Source: Candidatus Aenigmatarchaeota archaeon (GTDB lineage Archaea > Aenigmatarchaeota > Aenigmatarchaeia > PWEA01 > JAGHBM01). From it: 10,428 nt of DNA. Below the pieces are notes generated by a model, which saw nothing but the letters and a program-made list of their open reading frames with translations, made no database searches and was not told where the DNA came from. This document shows, piece after piece, positions 1 to 5,874 of the stretch (its first letter is position 1; every line of letters starts with the position of its first letter). The position numbers and the translations under genes are program-made. The DNA is taken from NCBI GenBank assembly GCA_021160955.1, contig JAGHBM010000024.1, forward strand, positions 1 through 10,428, read 5' to 3'.

Positions 1-1
1 C

Positions 2-391
2 ATAATTTGGGAGAGGGACAACCTCGAAAAGGGAGAGGGAATAGATGTAACCGTGAATTACGAGAGGAGCACCCCCATATCCCAGAACAACACACCCTTC
101 ATAATTCTAGGGATAGCGATATTGGTTATAATAACAGTATTGAGCATGAGATTCAGAGGAGAAAGAGAAGGTATAGAAAGGATTTTGAAGGATGATGAAA
201 GGAGAATAATAGAAATAATAAAATCTTATGGCGGTTCATGTAAACAAAGAGAAATTGTGAGGGACAGCGACTTCAGCAAAGCAAAGGTGAGTAGACTCAT
301 AAGGGATTTAGAAGAAAGAAAAATAATAAAGGTTGAAAAGATTGGTAGAACAAACAGGGTCTATCTCTTGAACAACACTTCTTCTATTTGA
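2..391 (+). CDS. Membrane-anchored winged-helix (MarR-like) protein, 5' partial
   Basis: The frame is open from the first bases of the window, so this is the last 129 residues of a longer protein. A GTG at 53 could be an internal start, but no well-placed ribosome binding site supports it. Visible residues 1-32 are polar and probably lie outside the cell. Residues about 33-49 form one membrane span (FIILGIAILVIITVL), followed by basic residues. Residues about 64-125 fit a winged helix-turn-helix: a recognition-helix region (SKAKVSRLIRDLEERKIIKV) and then a wing ending in GRTNRVYL. Archaea have a known class of membrane proteins with an outer domain, one span and a cytoplasmic MarR/DUF7343-like wHTH, and this tail fits it. 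Its DNA target is unknown. Its last 31 bases overlap the 3' end of the convergent gene at 361-1011. Confidence 0.8.
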   Translation: MIWERDNLEKGEGIDVTVNYERSTPISQNNTPFIILGIAILVIITVLSMRFRGEREGIERILKDDERRIIEIIKSYGGSCKQREIVRDSDFSKAKVSRLIRDLEERKIIKVEKIGRTNRVYLLNNTSSI

Positions 392-1011
392 GATTTATTT
401 GTCAGTCCTTGGAAGACGTACTTCTCATCCACTATAATGGCAGGTAATTGGGTGATGTTATACTGATCCTTTACTGCATCTATGCTGACTATACCAAGGT
501 CAGCCGGTAATGGTATGAGCATCATTTTTGGACCATACTTCTCCTTTAACTGATATAGCAACGTACCCTCTATCTTTTGTTCCGTGGATAAGCTCTTGTT
601 GTAATGAGAATAGAGATACACCACGGTGCTGTAGTTGAAATGACACTTATCCCTGAGTTTTATGGAATTGAACCAAAACTGAAGTTGCAGGAGAGCATAT
701 CTCTTCTTCTGGGTTATCAGATCTGGAGTGAACCTGTTTACCTTTTCATATCGCTCTATTCTCTGGCCCTCTTCATATATTTTCTTGTTGAACTCCAAGT
801 TACCCTTCAAGGCAGAATCGCACATTTCACCGTTTGAAAAGGTCTCGTAGTAAAGCGATTGCAGCCTTGCATCATTCCACATTATATCAACTTCAGCGAG
901 TTCGTTTTTGACTTCCTGGGTCCTGAGTGTATCGAACCAGAGACCAAAGAAGAAACCCATGAGTAAGAAAACAAGGGTCAGTAATCCTGTTATTATCATT
1001 ATTTTTTTCAT
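361..1011 (-). CDS. Membrane-anchored thioredoxin-fold protein lacking the CXXC active site
   Basis: This 216-residue protein starts with a basic N-terminus and one hydrophobic segment (residues 5-25), so it is a signal anchor or uncleaved signal peptide with the bulk outside the membrane. Residues about 35-120 look helical and charged. Residues about 127-213 resemble a thioredoxin-like fold: a strand (TVVYLYSHYN), a helix (about 142-160), a strand with a P-L-P-A-D turn, a helix (KDQYNITQ), then LPAIIVDEKYVF, in which Pro190 is at the expected cis-proline position, and a final helix. The place where CXXC should be reads SHYNKSLS, so no redox pair is present; the only cysteines are C63 and C123. 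This suggests a structural or binding role, or a different redox use. A TATA-like box about 27 bases upstream supports a leaderless start. The fold is inferred by pattern only. Confidence 0.7.
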   Translation of the reverse strand: MKKIMIITGLLTLVFLLMGFFFGLWFDTLRTQEVKNELAEVDIMWNDARLQSLYYETFSNGEMCDSALKGNLEFNKKIYEEGQRIERYEKVNRFTPDLITQKKRYALLQLQFWFNSIKLRDKCHFNYSTVVYLYSHYNKSLSTEQKIEGTLLYQLKEKYGPKMMLIPLPADLGIVSIDAVKDQYNITQLPAIIVDEKYVFQGLTNKSQIEEVLFKR

Positions 1012-1032
1012 AGAAATTCTTTGGGTTGGAGT

Positions 1033-1045
1033 CTTTAAATATTTT
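1033..1045 (-). promoter_or_regulatory. TATA-like box for the thioredoxin-fold gene
   Basis: On the minus strand this reads AAAATATTTAAAG. It is centred about 27 bases before the ATG at 1011, the distance expected for a leaderless archaeal transcript. No Shine-Dalgarno sequence precedes the ATG. Confidence 0.5.
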
Positions 1046-1067
1046 GAGGAGACGTACCACTGACGAA

Positions 1068-1134
1068 GTAAAAAAACAAGAAAAAGAAAAGCCGGTTTCT
1101 TGCCGGCATAATGGTAGGAACTTTTAATTCCTAC
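1068..1134 (-). terminator. Double-hairpin terminator downstream of the S-layer gene
   Basis: Just after the S-layer stop codon two perfect inverted repeats follow one another on the minus strand. The first is a 7-bp stem GTAGGAA/TTCCTAC (1114-1134, 7-base loop). The second is a 5-bp GC stem GCCGG/CCGGC (1091-1107, 7-base loop). After the second, the minus strand runs into T-rich tracts (TTTTCTTTTTCTTG and TTTTTTT, about 1069-1090). Archaeal transcription ends at T-tracts; the hairpins may add termination strength or protect the 3' end of an abundant mRNA. Confidence 0.65.
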
Positions 1135-1144
1135 GTTTTATGCT

Positions 1145-3517
1145 TTAAGCCGTTGGAGCAGCTGGATAGTAATACTCGGTGCCAGTTAGTCCAGCCATGT
1201 CAGCTTGGACTTTTGCACAGGCAGCCTGAGTATTCTCAGCTTCCCAACCGGCTATCACGAGAGCGTACTTTCCTGTTGCGAAGGCATCCTTGACAAGCTT
1301 TATCATGTAGCCGTTCTCAGGTATTCCTGAGGCAGAGCCACATGTCGGGAAGTCCATTCCAAGGGCTTCCGCAGTTAGCTTGTTCACACAAGGACCACCC
1401 ACCAAGATTATGTTGTTGTTTGTCTTCTGTGCCGTTGTGACATCTGTATCGACAGTTGCGATGGATGTCTTTATGACACCGCTTCTTGTGACCTCACCAG
1501 TGGAAGTGGTCATTGTAGCTCCAACTGGGGCAACATACACATCGGCTATTGCCTGTTCCTCTGGGTATTCGATGGTCAAGTCATCCTTGTCCTTCGAATC
1601 CCATTTCAACAATGCACCCCAGTTCTGGCCATCGATGCCTTCGTAGTAGTCGGACCCATCTTTTTCTCTGTACAATCCTGAAGTTGATGTGTCAATTGCC
1701 ATGTCATCGTTGTCGACATTGTAGTTGAAGCTGAACAAGTTAGCTCCATCATCGTCGTACAACGTGACCACGGTGTTGGTTCCATCGAAGGCAAGACCAA
1801 CCTCTCCGGACAACGAAGTCTTGAAGTCCGAATTGGCTGCGTCACCGCTGAAGTCGTTTATGTTGGTCATTGTTATTGACTTGGCGGTCTCGTTGACCAA
1901 GACCCTGATGGTCATGAAGCTACCCAACTTTATGTCGGTAGCCGTACCATCTGTGTAGGCCTTGTCAGAGAACGTTGTTCCTGTCGTCTTGTCCTTGAAG
2001 TCAATTTGATGATGAGTGGTGTCTATGTCCTTTATCTCTATTATCCTTGCTTCACCTCCCGAATTGACTGCAAGGAAGTAAGTTCCCTCACAGTCCGTTA
2101 CGGAAGATGAACCTGTACACTTGTCACCATCGTGTATCATCATGTTTCCTGGGCTGTTGTGGCCATCAACAGTTACAGTGTAACTGTTGTCCACGTCGTC
2201 ACCAGGAGCGGCCACGTCGTTGGTTTCGTCGACAACGAAGGGCAAGCTCAACTCGTTTCCAGCAATGTCCTTGACGGTTAATGTACCGTCGTTGCCGGAA
2301 GCGGTTGCGCTTATCTCTTCGGTCTTCTTCTCGATTCCTGGGAACATCACTTTCCAAGCTCCGAAGACAGGATCTGTCCACTCCTCGCCAACACCTATCC
2401 ACATGTCGTCGGACGGTGCGACGGAGAAGGAGATGCTGGACAGTTCGTTGCTGGAGCTGTCTATGGTAACTGTGGTGTCGTAGTTGTCTATGTCTTCGTC
2501 GTTTATCTTTATTCCATCTGTGTTGCTCAAGGTTATCTTCTGGGCACCGACGTAGAAAGTAACGGCACTCGTCTTGGATTCCTTTGTACTGAAGAGTATG
2601 TCCTTTACACCGATCTCGGTTCCATCGGCCAACTCGTAGGTGTCATCTTCACCCATCTCGTCAGTTGTTTCGGTGTTACCGTTGTAACTGACGGTGAAGA
2701 CGACTGAGTCGGCACCGTAGATGCTTGGAGTTACAGTGTAATCTACACCGTTGACCGTTACGGTCACTGGAGTCTCGTCGTTGACGGTTTGCTCAGAAGC
2801 ACCACCTAAGAGGGTCAACTCAGTGACACTACCACCACTGACAGTTGCCCCAGAGATACTGTAGGTCTTGCCCAATATCTCTATCTTGGTGCTCTTTATG
2901 TCGTTCTCGTCAGCGACGTCTATTGGGTTGGTGAACTCCAGCGTGTAGGTGTAGATAACCTTACCACTTGGGAAGTAGAGGTAAGTTCCTGCTGGCTTGT
3001 CATCGAGATTGTCGTTGGTATCGAAAGTTACCAGAGCAGATTCTGGAGTGCTTCCACTACCTGGAGGTTTAAAGTCTATCTCTTGTGTGTAAGTCTCGGT
3101 GTTCTTGTTGGTTCCCTTTGAGTCGGTGTAAGTTCCCTTCTTCAAGAGAGTTGGGAAGTCAGTGTCACTGAATCCAGTGCTTATTATGTCAGCGATGTGT
3201 TCTCCGTAGTTCAAGTCATCACCAGCGGTCTTGACCTGAACTCCACCGCTGACAGTTGTACCGGATGTGCCACCGGTTGTGGTTACTGTTTCACCACCGA
3301 GTCTGGCAGCGATGTCAATAGCACCGACCATGTCGGATGCTATTCCGGAAGCAGTTCCAGCGCTACCAATTACTATTATGAAGTTCGGTGTGCCGTTCTC
3401 TACGAAAGGTGCTGGGAAGTCGCTCAAGGTATAGTCGGCTGCCAGTGCTGCACCAGCTACGGATACACCCGCCATGAGTGCACCGAGTGCAACAGCTGCA
3501 ACCTTCCTCAATTGCAT
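1145..3517 (-). CDS. S-layer protein (methanococcal-type S-layer family)
   Basis: This 790-residue protein is probably the main cell-coat subunit. Residues 1-26 form a Sec signal peptide: basic MQLRK, a hydrophobic core, and cleavage near ALA|ADY. The mature N-terminus (about 28-75) has the family hallmarks DFPAPFV, an IIVIGSAG strand and DMVGAIDIAARLG, as in methanococcal S-layer N-terminal domains. Residues about 370-395 (WIGVGEEW, DPVFGAWKVMFPG) match a conserved segment of the same family. Residues about 695-790 form the C-terminal domain, with NNIILVGGPCVN, then LVKDAFATGKYALVIAG. The middle is acidic, rich in Thr, Ser and Asp, and beta-like. There is no C-terminal membrane anchor, as in methanococcal S-layer proteins. 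Cysteines are few (466, 476, 710, 726, 767). N-glycosylation sequons include N41GT and N542ET. The gene is visibly GC-richer than its neighbours and has a strong Shine-Dalgarno, as expected for very high expression. Confidence 0.92.
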   Translation of the reverse strand: MQLRKVAAVALGALMAGVSVAGAALAADYTLSDFPAPFVENGTPNFIIVIGSAGTASGIASDMVGAIDIAARLGGETVTTTGGTSGTTVSGGVQVKTAGDDLNYGEHIADIISTGFSDTDFPTLLKKGTYTDSKGTNKNTETYTQEIDFKPPGSGSTPESALVTFDTNDNLDDKPAGTYLYFPSGKVIYTYTLEFTNPIDVADENDIKSTKIEILGKTYSISGATVSGGSVTELTLLGGASEQTVNDETPVTVTVNGVDYTVTPSIYGADSVVFTVSYNGNTETTDEMGEDDTYELADGTEIGVKDILFSTKESKTSAVTFYVGAQKITLSNTDGIKINDEDIDNYDTTVTIDSSSNELSSISFSVAPSDDMWIGVGEEWTDPVFGAWKVMFPGIEKKTEEISATASGNDGTLTVKDIAGNELSLPFVVDETNDVAAPGDDVDNSYTVTVDGHNSPGNMMIHDGDKCTGSSSVTDCEGTYFLAVNSGGEARIIEIKDIDTTHHQIDFKDKTTGTTFSDKAYTDGTATDIKLGSFMTIRVLVNETAKSITMTNINDFSGDAANSDFKTSLSGEVGLAFDGTNTVVTLYDDDGANLFSFNYNVDNDDMAIDTSTSGLYREKDGSDYYEGIDGQNWGALLKWDSKDKDDLTIEYPEEQAIADVYVAPVGATMTTSTGEVTRSGVIKTSIATVDTDVTTAQKTNNNIILVGGPCVNKLTAEALGMDFPTCGSASGIPENGYMIKLVKDAFATGKYALVIAGWEAENTQAACAKVQADMAGLTGTEYYYPAAPTA

Positions 3518-3523
3518 TTTTAT

Positions 3524-3529
3524 CCTCCT
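3524..3529 (-). promoter_or_regulatory. Strong Shine-Dalgarno of the S-layer gene
   Basis: The minus strand reads AAAGGAGGATAAAAATG, a full anti-16S match (AGGAGG) six bases before the ATG at 3517. This fixes the start. It contrasts with the leaderless-looking starts of most other promoter-proximal genes in the window, so the S-layer mRNA has a real 5' leader. Confidence 0.85.
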
Positions 3530-3565
3530 TTAGTTATTTTTTATTTTTTGCTTGAAGACCTTGAA

Positions 3566-3596
3566 CCCTACCCCGTCCCCAGAGCTTATTATTCCC
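3566..3596 (-). other. G-rich tract in the S-layer mRNA leader (possible G-quadruplex)
   Basis: On the minus strand there are four runs of at least three G (GGG, GGGG, GGGG, GGG), with spacers of 13, 2 and 2 bases, in an otherwise very AT-rich region. They fall 49-79 bases before the S-layer ATG, inside the predicted untranslated leader. A G-quadruplex or other leader structure is possible; this is inference from base pattern only. Confidence 0.35.
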
Positions 3597-3628
3597 TGAG
3601 GATAGATAGAGTTCTCAGCCTTCAAATT

Positions 3629-3661
3629 GTTATTTATAATTGTAACTTTTGCATATATATT
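3629..3661 (-). promoter_or_regulatory. Candidate promoter of the S-layer gene
   Basis: Two TATA-like elements lie on the minus strand: ATTATAAATA (3631-3640) and AATATATATG (3652-3661). Either would place the transcript start about 85-115 bases before the ATG at 3517, leaving a leader with the G-rich tract and the strong Shine-Dalgarno. I cannot tell which is used. Tandem promoters would suit a highly expressed coat gene. Confidence 0.45.
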
Positions 3662-3830
3662 GCTTACGTGAAACAGTTTCAAGGCAAAATTTAAATGGCA
3701 AAATGATACCTTATTTTTAAAGATAAACTTTTTATTTGCTTTTAATTGTTCCAAAAGACATATAATCGATTTTCATAAAAAATCTCCGATATTATGGCTT
3801 TTTAGCAAAACAATTATAGACATCCAACAA

Positions 3831-3865
3831 GTGAAAAAAAATTTCACAATTTTTTTCACAATTTT
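3831..3865. repeat. Tandem 12-bp repeat with inverted half-site
   Basis: TTTCACAATTTT occurs twice back to back without a gap (3842-3853 and 3854-3865). It is preceded by GTGAAA (3831-3836), which pairs with the first TTTCAC (3842-3847) across a five-A loop. The result is three copies of the core GTGAAA/TTTCAC in two orientations. It sits about 50-80 bases before the glycosyltransferase TATA-like box, so it could be an operator for either divergent gene, or simply low-complexity sequence. Confidence 0.5.
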
Positions 3866-3912
3866 CAAAAACTCCTTTGTAAGCAATGAATAATCAAACA
3901 AAAACATTCAAG

Positions 3913-3925
3913 ATTAATTATTAAT
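3913..3925 (+). promoter_or_regulatory. TATA-like box for the glycosyltransferase gene
   Basis: ATTAATTATTAAT is centred about 30 bases before the ATG at 3949, with no Shine-Dalgarno between them. This is the geometry of a leaderless archaeal promoter. Confidence 0.45.
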
Positions 3926-3948
3926 AACCGATTCATCATTTTATAACT

Positions 3949-5181
3949 ATGGATATTGTAATTGATCTTTTGTATTTAATATTTGCAGCACTTTCATTAT
4001 ACCTCAGCATAATGTTCTTCGTGTTGTACTTTGATAATAAGAAAGAACTCTTCAAGGTTCCGAAGATGAAAAAATTTCCCTCAGTCTCCATTTTGATACC
4101 TGCATACAACGAAGAAAAAACCATAGGTGAGACCATAAGAAAAGTCAAGGAAATGAAATATCCCAAGGAGATAGAAGTCATAGTGATAAACGACGGTTCT
4201 ACCGACAACACGTTGAAAGTAGCAAAGAGAGTCGCAAAAAAGTACAAGAAAATCAAGGTAATAGACAAACCAAACGGTGGAAAGGCGAGCGCGTTGAACG
4301 TAGGTCTCAAATATGCCAAGGGAGAAATTGTAGGTGTGGTCGATGCCGACTCTTATCCGACTAAAAATGCACTGATGAATTCGATACCTTTCTTCTCGGA
4401 AAAAGATGTCGGTGCAGTGACTACGTCAATTTTTGTCAAAAGCCCAAAGAACTGGATCGAACGCCTCCAGAGAATAGAGTACATAATGATAGTTTGGGCA
4501 AGGAAATTGCTGGAGTGCATAGATAGTGTCTATGCTACGCCAGGAGTTTTGAGCCTTTACAGAAAGAATGCATTGAAAAAGGTTGGTGGTTTTGATACAA
4601 ACAACATGACAGAAGATATAGAGATAGCATGGAGACTCATCTATCATGGTTATAAAATAAAGATGTCACTCAAATCGGAAAGCAATACGAAAGTTCCAAA
4701 CAACTTTAGAAGCTGGTGGAAGCAGAGGGTTAGATGGAACATAGGTGGCATGCAGACGTGGTTCAAATACCTTCACACATTTTTGAAAAAAGATTTCAAG
4801 TCGTTGGGAATGTTCATATTACCTTTCTTCACGCTCTCATATGTTGTATCGCTGTCTGGGCTGTTTTTGCTTTTGTTCGTAATCGGCAGGTCAATATACA
4901 ATTACATAACATTTAACTGGGGAGTTTACTCTCTTGGGGGTTCACCATCTTTTGCAGTATCATTTGTTTATCTGCCAGACATGTTCACCATCTTTGGAAT
5001 AACGATATTCACAATATCAATAATATGGGTAAACATAAGTTTCAAGACCGTTAAAAGGAGGGTCGGGTGGCCCAAGGGGTTGTTGGATCTTATATTGTAC
5101 CTAACAATTTATATAACAATATTCCCATTTAATTTAATATATTCGGGTATTAAATTTTTGAGGGGGAAGTATGAATGGTAA
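3949..5181 (+). CDS. Membrane family 2 glycosyltransferase, processive (poly-GlcNAc/hyaluronan synthase-like)
   Basis: This 410-residue inner-membrane enzyme transfers sugar from a nucleotide sugar to a growing glycan or lipid-linked acceptor. One span (about 4-28) precedes the catalytic GT-A domain (about 43-270). The domain has PAYNEE (51-56), NDGSTD (81-86), the metal-binding DAD (132-134), the catalytic-base TED (221-223) and QRVRW (259-263). The last is the Q-x-x-R-W motif of processive synthases such as PgaC, cellulose synthase and hyaluronan synthase. Hydrophobic segments at about 285-313, 345-363 and 378-400 form the C-terminal membrane part. It diverges from the S-layer gene and overlaps the next lipoprotein gene by 11 bases. 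A role in a surface polysaccharide or coat glycan is likely, but the sugar cannot be read from sequence. Confidence 0.9.
   Translation: MDIVIDLLYLIFAALSLYLSIMFFVLYFDNKKELFKVPKMKKFPSVSILIPAYNEEKTIGETIRKVKEMKYPKEIEVIVINDGSTDNTLKVAKRVAKKYKKIKVIDKPNGGKASALNVGLKYAKGEIVGVVDADSYPTKNALMNSIPFFSEKDVGAVTTSIFVKSPKNWIERLQRIEYIMIVWARKLLECIDSVYATPGVLSLYRKNALKKVGGFDTNNMTEDIEIAWRLIYHGYKIKMSLKSESNTKVPNNFRSWWKQRVRWNIGGMQTWFKYLHTFLKKDFKSLGMFILPFFTLSYVVSLSGLFLLLFVIGRSIYNYITFNWGVYSLGGSPSFAVSFVYLPDMFTIFGITIFTISIIWVNISFKTVKRRVGWPKGLLDLILYLTIYITIFPFNLIYSGIKFLRGKYEW
5162..5166 (+). promoter_or_regulatory. Shine-Dalgarno of the lipoprotein gene, inside the glycosyltransferase
   Basis: GGGGG lies four bases before the ATG at 5171, within the last codons of the upstream glycosyltransferase. 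It supports this start and translation as an internal cistron of the same transcript. Confidence 0.6.
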
Positions 5182-5464
5182 GACTTCAAAAATTTTCATA
5201 ATCTTCGTCCTATTGTTGCTGGTGATATCAGCTTCAGGATGCTTGACAAATGAATGCAGCAATTTAGAAAAAGAACTCGTAAAAAGAAATTTGACATGCC
5301 ATTGTGCACCTGCCAAGATAATACCAAAGGAGTTTGAAAACAGAACAGACATAAAACCAAAATGCTTCTGTGTGTGCAACATAAATGGAAAGTGGGAGAA
5401 CATAAGCATAGTCCAAGCCATTGGTAATGGTCCCAGTACACCACAGGTGATACAGAACAAATAA
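5171..5464 (+). CDS. Small Cys-rich lipoprotein, unknown function
   Basis: The 97-residue product has a basic N-terminus, a hydrophobic core (8-19) and a lipobox-like VISASGC ending at C24, so it is probably lipidated and held on the outer face of the membrane. The mature part of about 74 residues carries six more cysteines (29, 43, 45, 65, 67, 69), arranged as CHC near the middle and CFCVC further on. These could form disulfides or bind a metal or cluster. Three sequons (N40LT, N57RT, N77IS) suggest it may be glycosylated. It overlaps the glycosyltransferase by 11 bases and has its own Shine-Dalgarno, so the two are co-expressed. I do not recognise the family. The signal peptide, overlap and spacing make it a real gene. 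Confidence 0.75.
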   Translation: MNGKTSKIFIIFVLLLLVISASGCLTNECSNLEKELVKRNLTCHCAPAKIIPKEFENRTDIKPKCFCVCNINGKWENISIVQAIGNGPSTPQVIQNK

Positions 5465-5477
5465 TTTTACAGGACAT

Positions 5478-5492
5478 TGAGACAAAATCTCA
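5478..5492. terminator. Short symmetrical hairpin between convergent gene ends
   Basis: TGAGA/TCTCA with a five-base CAAAA loop lies in the short gap between the lipoprotein stop (5464) and the pth2 stop (5490). Its position between convergent ends suggests a shared 3'-end structure, but the stem is short and no long T-tract follows it on either strand. Confidence 0.3.
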
Positions 5493-5834
5493 TTTCAACA
5501 GGGGCAAAGAACCGGTTATCTTATCAATGACTTTTTCTTTTGCAGGACCTATTCCCAAACAGGTTATCGTTCCCTCCGGCAACTCGGTGCGACCGGCATC
5601 TCTGACCAAAAAACACGGAAGTTTCATTTTCTTTGCCTTGGCTTCAAGCTCCAATAGTTTCTTTTCGTTTTTGACTTTGAGCACAACCTTCTTTTCACCC
5701 TCGACACTCCACACACTTCTCGCGATTCTCCCCGACCTTTTCCATGCACCGATGGACGCATGGGCACACTGAGCTGCAAGTTTGCCTGGACTCATCCCAA
5801 GATCCTCGCGAACTATCAAAACCTGTTTATACAT
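5490..5834 (-). CDS. pth2: Peptidyl-tRNA hydrolase Pth2
   Basis: Pth2 cleaves peptidyl-tRNAs released from stalled ribosomes, recycling tRNA in the cytoplasm; it is the archaeal and eukaryotic type. The protein has 114 residues, close to the family's usual 115-120, and shows the whole pattern: KQVLIVREDLGMSPGK with the conserved K18, AAQCAHAS (20-27), LVRDAGRTE with D79, and the EGTITCLGIGPA region near the C-terminus. There is no signal or membrane segment. The start follows the family and is supported by a TATA-like element about 26 bases upstream (AATTTAAA, 5857-5864), implying a leaderless message. It lies alone, 40 bp after the end of the DUF63 gene, and converges on the lipoprotein gene. 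It is a housekeeping gene with no evident link to its envelope neighbours. Confidence 0.96.
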   Translation of the reverse strand: MYKQVLIVREDLGMSPGKLAAQCAHASIGAWKRSGRIARSVWSVEGEKKVVLKVKNEKKLLELEAKAKKMKLPCFLVRDAGRTELPEGTITCLGIGPAKEKVIDKITGSLPLLK

Positions 5835-5856
5835 ATATAAGAGATACCTTTATCGG

Positions 5857-5864
5857 TTTAAATT
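5857..5864 (-). promoter_or_regulatory. TATA-like box for pth2
   Basis: The minus strand reads AATTTAAA, centred 26-27 bases before the pth2 ATG, with no Shine-Dalgarno in between. It implies that pth2 is transcribed separately from the upstream minus-strand genes. Confidence 0.45.
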
Positions 5865-5874
5865 GTTTTACTTC

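Larger units (their letters stand above)
3518..3948. other. Divergent intergenic region, 431 bp, no gene seen
   Basis: This AT-rich stretch separates the S-layer gene from the divergent glycosyltransferase. It contains the S-layer leader and promoter elements (about 3518-3661), the tandem TTTCACAATTTT repeat (3831-3865) and the glycosyltransferase promoter (about 3913-3925). A 13-base-loop inverted repeat CTGAG/CTCAG lies at 3596-3618. The middle, about 3662-3830, is AT-rich with nothing I can name. No ORF here looks coding. Confidence 0.6.

Noticed and set aside
3197..3694. A 165-codon plus-strand frame opposite the S-layer start
   Set aside because: It lies antisense to the S-layer signal peptide and leader, is Cys/Tyr/Ser-rich in a way typical of a shadow frame, and has no ribosome binding site or family pattern.
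3530..3754. A 74-codon minus-strand frame in the S-layer upstream region
   Set aside because: It spans the predicted S-layer promoter and leader, ends close to the Shine-Dalgarno and has no coding character.
3765..3825. Apparent inverted repeat around ATATAATCGA and CGATATTATGG
   Set aside because: The arms do not pair well when aligned base by base; the likeness comes from AT-rich composition.
5134..5485. Several minus-strand frames opposite the lipoprotein gene
   Set aside because: They overlap a plus-strand gene with a lipobox and Shine-Dalgarno, are Cys/Phe/Leu-rich shadows, and cross the glycosyltransferase end.
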